Assembly: GCA_933822405.4 (NCBI GenBank) | Contig: CAKOGP040001001.1 | Span: forward strand, 62,001-126,000 | DNA: 64,000 bases | Direction of reading: 5' to 3' | From: Cylindrotheca closterium | Taxonomy: Eukaryota > Bacillariophyta > Bacillariophyceae > Bacillariales > Bacillariaceae | Shown: one piece after another, positions 56,915 to 64,000 of the stretch | How positions within the stretch are numbered: position 1 is the stretch's first letter | Layout of the letters: each line of letters starts with the position of its first letter | Translations under genes and position numbers: made by a program | The notes under the pieces: model-generated | Seen by the model: the letters and a program-made list of their open reading frames with translations, nothing else | Database searches by the model: none | Told to the model about the DNA's origin: nothing

Positions 56915-58092
56915 TGACGTTCGGACTGATATCTTTTGGCAAATCTGTTTGGATTCGTCAAAAGATCGAAAAATGAGGGTACCGGTTGCACGAGAAATAA
57001 TGAATCACCCATCCTGGAAGGAGTGATGTCAGAGCTCTTCTTTCTTGGTGGCTCTGGTAGATGATGTACGTAGCTGACAAGATCTTCATGGAATGATGTC
57101 AGATCTCATATCTTGTGGGCTTGGTAGGTGATGTACATCCACCAAGAACTTCCGGTAGGAATTACGGAACCGCTTCCAGAAAAAAAAGAGCGTTTGTGTT
57201 TCCGCAACCCAACTCTTCCCTTAGCTCTTGAGAAGTTGATTATTGTTTGCATACAGGGAGGGGTGCTTCTCTCAGCAACTGATTAGCTCTTCTCCAACTC
57301 AGGCTTCTCCCAAGAGCGGATTTGGGTTCGCAATCCAGCTCTTCCCTTCGATTTCAAGAAGTTGTAACCAACGTCACTTTTTGACGGCGGTTTTCAACGA
57401 CAAATTCCGATGTGTTGATAGGTTTGAGGTTCTACGGCTTCCCAGCTTTTGCGTCGCTTCCTTTCGCTATTGAGCAGTTTGAGCCTAATTGTTGTCATGA
57501 TGTCAGCTTTCCAATTAGAGTTCTCCACAACAGGAAATATTACCTTTAAGTAATCGAGCGTACCAGTGAATGAGCAGATATTTTGTGCACTGAATCGAGG
57601 AAGCTCCATCGGAATTTACTGTTGTTCGGGACGAAACGTTTTCACGTTGAACAAAGTTTTGAAACTCGGGGATTCAGATCGCGTTTCCGGATTATGGGGG
57701 ATCATGTGTACCGAAAGTAAAAAGGAGCGGTTGCTAGCTGATGATGACAGAGTGAACATGGCAGATCGCAGCATAGACGGACGGTTCAAATAAGTGGGTC
57801 CAAACATCAACACATATCAACACCTCAATCAATGACTGGAACAATAAGATGAGTATCCATCAGCAAGGACCATCACGGCGAAGCAATTATTTTCAAGACG
57901 TGCCGATCAAGAAATGAAGTAGTTATGATACGTACCATATCCAACGGCTGCTGGCCAGTCAGTCGTGAGAGAGATTATACTACAGCAACCACACTCACCA
58001 GCCAAGTTTCTATTGGTGCAACCATCAAATTGCAAGAGTGAAACCTCGTTGAATCACTGTCGTCGAGATTTATGCAATAAGAAAGGAATAAT
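56915..58092. other. Non-coding stretch upstream of formamidase gene, with local repeats
   Basis: A block ending in GATGATGTACGTAG near 57062 recurs about 70 bases later (GTGATGTACATCC near 57128), each preceded by GATGTCAGANCTC. A second repeated block, CTCTTCCCTTNGNTNTNNAGAAGTTG, occurs near 57208 and 57340. These repeats lie in the probable promoter of the formamidase gene. No gene is visible. Confidence 0.45.
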
Positions 58093-59220
58093 ACCAGTGG
58101 AAAGATGCTCACAGGATGGAAAAAGTTTGTCTATCGACAGTCCGCCATGTCCAACTACAACCTTGGTGGTCTCGAGAAATCATTGATGACTTGGCGTTTC
58201 TGGATTGCCGATCCCTTTGTCGCGTTGAAATCTCAAGGAACGTCAAAACCATTGGAGCCTGGGCTTTTAAAAATTGTCATTTGCTATCCGCAGTCTTGCT
58301 TCACGAGCAGGGACCGCTCGAAAGTATCGGTGACGAGGCATTTTGCTTCTGTAAAAGTCTCTCCAGGGTGATACTTCCATCCGTATGGGGCCTTTCAAGC
58401 CTGCGTGTTCCTCGTCAAAGTTTCTCTAAATGAAAGCCTGAAGACCATCGGGGGTTGCACCTTTGGTTATTGCGGTTTACTGACAAATGTTGAACTTCCG
58501 AATGGCTTGGAGTGCATTTCATCTGGCACCTTTGTTGGATGCAAATCTCTCTGCACAATATTAATACCAAGTTCAGTGGAACGAATTGAACGGAAAGCCT
58601 TTGCTGGATGTGAGTCTCTAAACACATGTAGTCCATCTTCAGGAAGGGCAAGATGAAGGATTCGCAAGTTGCTATTCGCTGGGGGGCTTTTCTTTTCACG
58701 CTTCGACTTTCTACTATTTCCGCACCGAGCACTGTACATACAATTGGAGCTTCTGCGTTTGCTTGTTCTCCGATTAGAGACATCGATCTTAAAGAAAGTT
58801 TGGAGTGCATTGGGATGAGGGCCTTCAAAGACTGCAAGCGTTAACTGCTGTTGCATTACCATCTACTTTGGACACCAGTAGCGTTTAGATACCGCACAAC
58901 ATGTATTTTCTGAAATCCACAGCCTTGGTGAACGTGTCCCTGCCGCCTTCGATCAACGATGCAGCGGGCAATATTTTCATGGTGGTGGTTTAATGCGAGA
59001 CAGGGACAGCTAGTGTCCGATACATTCTTTGGAGATCTGGGCAACTGCTTGAGGATTGAGATGACATCTCTTTTTGAGCTGGCCATATGGAAGACGGAGA
59101 TATCTAAAGGGGAAATGGAAGGACCAGAATCATCATTCTTTGGCACTTCTCGAGACCAAACTCGATTCCAAGGCTGTGATTGAAAATGTCAAGTAATGAG
59201 CCAGGGTTGTATCCGCTGGG
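58093..59220 (+). pseudogene. Broken BspA-type (LRR_5) leucine-rich repeat gene, copy 1
   Basis: Successive frames carry repeats of the BspA/LRR_5 type: LCRVEISRNVKTIGAWAFKN, LESIGDEAFCFCKSLSRVIL, LKTIGGCTFGYCGLLTNVEL, LECISSGTFVGCKSLCTILI, VERIERKAFAGCESLN and LECIGMRAFKDCKR. The frame changes near 58370, 58620 and 58860. The last part (DLGNCLRIEMTSLFELAIWK near 59030) matches the end of copy 2 at 61202-62896, so this is a full-length but decayed relative. BspA-LRR proteins are large families in diatoms, usually of unknown function, with possible binding or surface roles. Confidence 0.75.
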
Positions 59221-59640
59221 AATGCTAAGTTACAACAAACATGACAGTGGATGAATCAACCAATCGTTGCCTGTTATGGAAACACCGCAACGAACTCATC
59301 GTCCAAGGACGCCATCATATCTGACATTGTCGAAACCTTGCGAAGCAGAAGTCCCAATGGAGGATTTGCCAAAGGGGTTGCTTGACAATGGTACGAGATA
59401 TACATGGAATGCAAGGGACCAAGTCCTCCAAGCACTTCAAGATTTCAACGAAAAGCGGAAAGATAGCTTTGAAAGCTCTCTTCTTCTCCCCAATTCCAAG
59501 GGAGCCATGTCCAGCACGTTCGGAAAAAGGCAAACAGAAACATTGTAGATCTCCATACATTTGTTGCGTACACGAGAAATAAGATATGGATGATCTTCTA
59601 AGCGTTGTACTTCACAATCATAACACTAGCTGCTTTATCA
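59221..59640. other. Spacer, possible further relic
   Basis: A 93-codon plus frame at 59267-59548 (Pro-, Arg- and Lys-rich, starting METPQRTHRPRTPSYLTL) may be a small gene or a relic; no family was recognised. The remainder is AT-rich and leads into the 3' end of the PT-rich gene. Confidence 0.3.
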
Positions 59641-60597
59641 CTAGTAATCAACATGATCTGTAAATGTCTCCACAGTGCCCCCATACAACATTCGGCATTG
59701 TCCATCCTTGAATTCCTCCCACTCGCAAGGAGCACTGTCGGAATCCGGATTTCGCACTGGTGCTTGAACAGGTGCAGCCGGTGTTGGACGTGGAGAAGGA
59801 CGTTGAGTGGGTGTCGGAGTTGGCTTTGAAGTTAGATTTGCTGTCGGCCAAGGAGTTGATCTTTGAGTAGGGCTAGGCGTTGGTCCTCGAGTAGGACCTT
59901 TAGTAGGATAGTGTGTAGGGGCTGGAGTGGGTTCTGGTGTTGGTTCCGGAGTAGTAGGGCTAGGCGTTGGTCCTCGAGTAGGACCTTTAGTAGGATAGTG
60001 TGTAGGGGCTGGAGTGGGTTCTGGTGTTGGTTCCGGAGTAGCTCTAAGTGTCGGAGTAGCAGTGGGAGCAAGCGTAGGCTTTGATGTGACTCGTAGAGTA
60101 GGCTTTGGTGTGGGCCCTGGAAGTACCACTACAGGTCTCGGTGTAGGTTCTGGCGTTGGAACAGGTGTGGAATTTTTACTTGGGATTGGAGTTGCTATTG
60201 TGGTCGGAACGTTAGAAGGTTCTCGTGTTGCCGGGGGTATCAGCTTTGCAGCTGGTGCTCTTGATGGCTCAGCTGAGGCTTCAGGCTTTTCTATTGGATT
60301 TGAAATGGTTTCCAGGGATGGTGAAAAGCTGGAGACACTATTCTGTGACGATGACGGAGTGCGAAGAAGACCCGTCGGAGAACTCGTTGGGACCAGCACC
60401 ACCGCAAAGCCAGCCTGTTCTTCTGTCACATTTTGCGATCCAACCGGACTACTGGTGATTTTCCTCTCCACTCCATTTCCGACTAGGGCCACCAGTGATA
60501 CAACAATAGCTGCAACCACAACAAGGAAACTTACACTGATCGCAACGGTCCTTTGTCTTCCTCTGTCTTGTTCGTCTCGTTGCTGGTGCTGCATCAT
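59641..60597 (-). CDS. Type II membrane protein with Pro-Thr-rich extracellular stalk
   Basis: From the ATG at 60597 (a second follows at once) the protein has 318 residues. A charged N-terminus precedes one transmembrane helix at about 18-40 (TVAISVSFLVVVAAIVVSLVALVG). The rest is a stalk of PT-, PTP- and PEPTP-type repeats that should be heavily O-glycosylated, followed by a short Cys-containing end (CEWEEFKDGQCRMLYGG). The stalk holds two perfect copies of a 29-residue unit (TPEPTPEPTPAPTHYPTKGP and the following nine residues). Similar PT-rich proteins are common on diatom cell surfaces and in the wall. The C-terminal domain looks short, so a downstream exon or truncation is possible. Confidence 0.7.
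   Translation of the reverse strand: MMQHQQRDEQDRGRQRTVAISVSFLVVVAAIVVSLVALVGNGVERKITSSPVGSQNVTEEQAGFAVVLVPTSSPTGLLRTPSSSQNSVSSFSPSLETISNPIEKPEASAEPSRAPAAKLIPPATREPSNVPTTIATPIPSKNSTPVPTPEPTPRPVVVLPGPTPKPTLRVTSKPTLAPTATPTLRATPEPTPEPTPAPTHYPTKGPTRGPTPSPTTPEPTPEPTPAPTHYPTKGPTRGPTPSPTQRSTPWPTANLTSKPTPTPTQRPSPRPTPAAPVQAPVRNPDSDSAPCEWEEFKDGQCRMLYGGTVETFTDHVDY
59867..60040 (-). repeat. 87-base perfect tandem duplication in the PT-rich stalk
   Basis: The units start at 59867 and 59954 and read the same base for base for about 87 bases, keeping the frame (29 codons). Perfect identity also at third codon positions indicates a very recent duplication. Confidence 0.85.
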
Positions 60598-61201
60598 ATT
60601 GTTGTTACAAGTTTCTCGTTCTGTCACAGTACACGTCTTTTCCAAGTTCGATACGATTGTGTATAATTTTTCTTGTTGGCTGACTCAATCTGCATCCTGG
60701 CGGCTGATGAGGTCGCTTTCAGCTTTGCATTTTTTTAATGCTGTATATACTGTATTGTTTCCGCAAAGATTCATTTTTCGGAGTGGAGGAATCTTCTTTA
60801 GTCGAATGGATCGTATAGGACGGAGCGATCAGATTAGATTGATTTTATATGATTGCTTCTTCTTCATCCGAACGAGATCGCGCACGCCTCGCCGGCCTCG
60901 TTTTAATGAATACATTGACTGACTCGACCTACAATTCTTTTTATTTATCGTATACCGTACCGGTACACGTACCGCGGTAATCTGTATATAATACGCGTAC
61001 ACGTATGCGGTACGGTACCGGTAGGTACTGCATATATATATCTACTCTCATCTCATCGCTTTCACCATCATCCTTCATCGTTCATCCCAAGCTGTATGCA
61101 TACATCAAAACCGTCCTTGTCTAAACCCCGCGTTCACAGGGAGCGAAAATCTTATAACATAAGACTTCTCTCCGAATAAATTTGGCTATTGTCCATGTGA
61201 A
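60598..61201. other. Region between divergent genes with palindrome cluster
   Basis: This lies between the PT-rich gene (minus) and the BspA gene copy 2 (plus). At 60953-61025 a dense set of TACCGGTAC, ACCGCGGT, GTACACGTA and GGTACCGG palindromes occurs; it could form cruciforms or be a repeat remnant. No gene is seen. Confidence 0.5.
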
Positions 61202-62896
61202 ATGAAACTTTCCGAATACCTACATTCAATCCTCAAGACGCAACACCAGACAAGGGTCAACAGTGTTGTTGATGGTGAGGCCGATTTCCCAGACAAAGTA
61301 ATCTCAGGAAGACAGAAACAGTTTGTCTACCGAGGGCAATCTCATGATAGCATACCTTCAGATGTTATCCACGCCACGGTTCATCCTTGGACACGCAAAA
61401 TCAAAAGGTTAGCCTTTCAGAACACTTCCGAATCCCTGCAGAGTATGGTGATACCATCGAGGGTCAAGATAATTGAGCTTGAAGCCTTCAGAGGGTGCGC
61501 TTCTCTCGTCGACTTACAACTTAGTCGAGGTCTAGAGCGCATACAGTGTGATGCATTTCACTCTTGTATTTCACTCATCGGAAGAGAACTTGGGGGTGTC
61601 CAGACGCTATCGATACCGGCGACAGTGGAGACAATTGGCTGCTTTGCTTTCGCTGACTGTAAATCTCTTGTCAATGTACAATTTCAAGGAGGTCCAGAAA
61701 GCCTAGACAAGGGCGTGTTTTGTAACTGCGCGTCACTGGTTTACGTCAAACTCCCTTTGCGGCTCAAACTGATTCACTCTCGTGTTTTCTTTGGGTGCGT
61801 CTCTCTCACCGACATTGAGGTGCCACAAAGCCTGGAATCAATTGGCACTAGTGCTTTTGAAGATTGCATTTCTCTTACGAATATGTCATTCCCGAAAGAA
61901 TTGCGAACAATTGGGGAATGCAGTTTCTGTGGATGTATTTCTCTGGTGGAAGTGGAATTCCAAGAGGGACTCACGACCATTTATAGTGAAGCCTTTTTTC
62001 TATGCACATCATTGAGTGCCGTGGCATTTCCATCGACGATTTACGAGCTATTCTTCAGGGTATTTGCAAACTGCACAAGTCTGCTTGGTGCCGAGTTTCC
62101 ACTGAACAGAACGGTTTCTGCAACGCGGTCTCGGTTCTACCCCATGTATTCCGAGAATTTGTTTTCCGGTTGCAAGTCCTTGGTAAATCTATCTCTTCCA
62201 TCTTATGTTGTTGACGAGACAGATGCTTTTCCTGTATGCGATCTGCTACAAGACTACGGTGTGGGTGTAAAGAATAGATATGCCCATTTACCGGTACATG
62301 AGGCGTGCTACAACTCTTCGAGTGCGAACCAATCGATTCATCGGAGATCGTGGTAGATGATTTCGGTTTGACTCCCTTTCATATTGTCGCTACTTCAGCA
62401 AATCCAAGGGTTGAAATCTTGCCAGCGCGATAACAGTGGAAAGACCATGTTGGATTATTTGTTGATGTATACACCGAGCAAGGTCGTTCCTTTGATCCAG
62501 ATGGTACTTCAAAAGTCAGTTTTAGATAGAATGTCTGAATGGGATATTGAAGCCAAGTGGGACTCAATCTTGTCGCAAGGTTTGGAATCGATGCCACGAG
62601 ACGGCGGTGGGATAGGGGCCGTCGGTAGGCGAAGTTACGTATATGCTTGCTTTTTTGCGAAATTGGGGCAATGTATGAGGACTAAGATGACATCACTCTT
62701 GGAGCCAGTACTATGGAAGTTCAGATTGCGTACTTTCCAGAACGGCAAGGCTGACAGTGACAGTGACAATGACTTTCGACAGCAGTGCCGCTTGCAGAAC
62801 GGAGCTGGAGTAGTGCTTGAGAACGTCGCCGAGTACTTGTGGATTCATGAAACACTGTCTGGCACTCATTGTCCTCTTTCCCATTGTGTTCTTTGA
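61202..62896 (+). pseudogene. BspA-type (LRR_5) leucine-rich repeat gene, copy 2, with frameshifted 3' part
   Basis: The ATG at 61202 opens 384 intact codons with at least eight LRR_5 repeats (for example VKIIELEAFRGCASLVDLQL, LESIGTSAFEDCISLTNMSF, LRTIGECSFCGCISLVEVEF). The family normally continues past LPVHEACYNSS; here the frame is lost near 62320, the continuation (VDDFGLTPFHIVATSANPRV) lies in another frame, and after about 62410 it returns in a third frame (GKTMLDYLLMYTPSK ... CMRTKMTSLLEPVLW) to 62896. Two indels therefore separate a complete family member. The truncated 384-residue product might still fold. Alternatives are sequence errors; no introns fit. Confidence 0.75.
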
Positions 62897-63201
62897 CAGT
62901 TCGTGAACGATGAAACCAAGTACCGGGAATATCCAACAAGTCTCGACAGAACCAAGCAGGACCATGTGTATGTTCAACTACCACGCAGCATCATACTGAG
63001 CTCGACATCAAAAGAACATTGGCTACTGTATGTCTCTCATTGGTAACAATAATCCTATCAAATGCTAATTTATAGTCTATTCGGACTACAAATCACCTTC
63101 CAAACTCCGCTATAACGACGACCTCCGAGCGTCACAATATAATCTGTCTTTTCAAGTCTCTTGGCGAGGAAAAGAAAAACAATGGAAAGAATAATATGTG
63201 A
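62897..63201. other. Spacer between convergent genes
   Basis: About 300 bases between the BspA gene copy 2 and the minus-strand coiled-coil gene; no coding signal seen. Confidence 0.4.
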
Positions 63202-64000
63202 TCATATCATAGACAGACGTCGGCGTTGGCGTTGGCGTCGGCGCCGTTCGATTCGCTCCTTTAGTCGTATTAGTTCCAAATCGTCCATCCTTGATAGCAA
63301 CATGTCATATCTTGTATTCGCTACATCCAAACGATGCTCCAGCCGTCTGAGCTCGTCATTTTGCTTGCCAACCTTGCTCTTTGTATTCTCTTCCGATACG
63401 GCTGTGATGGGGGGCGGGGTAATACTGTCGAAACGGATGATCGTAGAAGAGTAAACGAATGGATTAACACGTTACTGTTTTGGATCAACATGCTCTCAAC
63501 ATCATAACATTGCTTACATCTTATCTGTGTTGGGTATCGCTTCATCCTTTCCAATTATCTGAGGGCTAGCATCATCTCTTAGGGGGACGTTTCGGATACT
63601 AAAACATGGAATTGTTTTTTAAATACTGACGTTTTAGAAGGACAATGACATAGTGCTCATAAGAAGCCACAGGAGCAACATCATATTTCACTTACAGATT
63701 AAGTCGATCAAAAGAGGAGATACGGATCGGGCCACCAGACCGACGGTGTGGAGATCTTGTTTCTTCAAAGGAATCTACAGATATCGAATATCGATCCGAA
63801 GCGTCCCAGTCTGGTTGGACAGGAAGACCATTGCGACAGGCTGGATGGTCTCCCAGAATCATAGGCAGTTCAACGACATCAATTTCACAGAATGAGACGC
63901 GGCGCTTTGGTTCATACACATCTTTCGAATCTTCAGCGGAGATCGAATGCAAGGATCTGGATGATGATGACAATGACGAGCGTCGTGGCTTTTTCCTAAG
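63202..64000 (-). CDS. Coiled-coil protein with conserved diatom motif, 3' part (5' end outside the window)
   Basis: The frame is open at the right edge. It contains KRRVSFCEIDVVELPMILGD followed by HPACRNGLPVQPDWD, a motif of the type VxFxxVEVxEFxxxLGDxPxxxxGPPL-W that recurs in many diatom and stramenopile proteins of unknown function. The first frame ends just after a GTAAGT donor (intron start 63695). A proposed acceptor CGACAG at 63425 joins exon 63696-64000 to exon 63202-63424 in frame and adds a Lys/Arg/Glu-rich coiled coil (LRRLEHRLDVANTRYDMLLS) ending in an Arg-rich tail. The intron would be 271 nt, longer than others here, so the second exon is less certain than the first. Confidence 0.6.

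Noticed and set aside
60014..60922. 302-codon plus-strand open frame opposite the PT-rich gene
   Set aside because: It is the antisense of a Pro/Thr repeat, which gives a Gly/Val-rich frame without stops. The minus frame has a transmembrane helix and a sensible stalk.
1..64000. tRNA genes
   Set aside because: I looked for GGTTCGAATCC-like B-box stretches with matching arms and found none that folds convincingly; a dedicated scan could still find one.

Overview
The window looks like nuclear DNA of a diatom (stramenopile alga), most likely a pennate species. Genes are spaced by 0.3-4 kb and carry few, short GT-AG introns (68-105 nt, one of about 270 nt). The gene set is diatom-like: helicase-associated (HA) domain proteins without a helicase, SHAQKYF-type Myb regulators, BspA-type (LRR_5) leucine-rich repeat proteins, a receptor-like LRR relic, PT-rich membrane-anchored surface proteins, and signal peptides followed by an AF motif as used for import into complex plastids. 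No rRNA, tRNA, CRISPR array or intact transposon was recognised.

Layout. 2-1852 is the 3' end of a large ATPase gene, and an intact paralogue lies at 14036-17338. Between them are mostly non-coding DNA (1.9-6.3 kb), an ABHD14-like hydrolase (6363-7145, +) and a large minus-strand gene (7777-11562) that joins a SET domain, a spermidine-synthase-like domain and a decayed AdoMet-decarboxylase-like region. 17.6-23.3 kb holds a HAD-family phosphatase, a secreted beta-propeller plus VWD-like protein, and a regulator with two HA domains and a Myb domain. 23.4-33.2 kb is poor in genes: an LRR pseudogene, one HA gene, a frameshifted gene at 28.2-29.1 kb, and many short palindromic repeats. 33.3-35.4 kb has two probable plastid-targeted proteins (one with DUF2061). 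36-51.2 kb is shaped by duplication: an HA gene beside a four-to-five-helix membrane protein is repeated as an HA pseudogene, an HA relic and a second membrane protein. Inside it are a tandem pair of Cys-rich secreted proteins, a poly-Gln SHAQKYF Myb and a small membrane protein. 52.3-64 kb has a second SET protein, a five-exon gene for a secreted formamidase/acetamidase whose frame continues into an upstream secreted leader module, two broken BspA-LRR genes flanking a PT-rich surface protein, and the 3' part of a coiled-coil protein with a conserved diatom motif.

How it fits together. I see no operon-like pathway. The main theme is lineage-specific family growth and decay: STAND-type ATPases, HA proteins, membrane proteins, Cys-rich proteins and LRR proteins all occur as duplicated sets with some broken members. 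The most unusual items are the SET / spermidine synthase / AdoMet-decarboxylase fusion, which has lost the serine needed to form pyruvoyl, and the in-frame leader-formamidase fusion.
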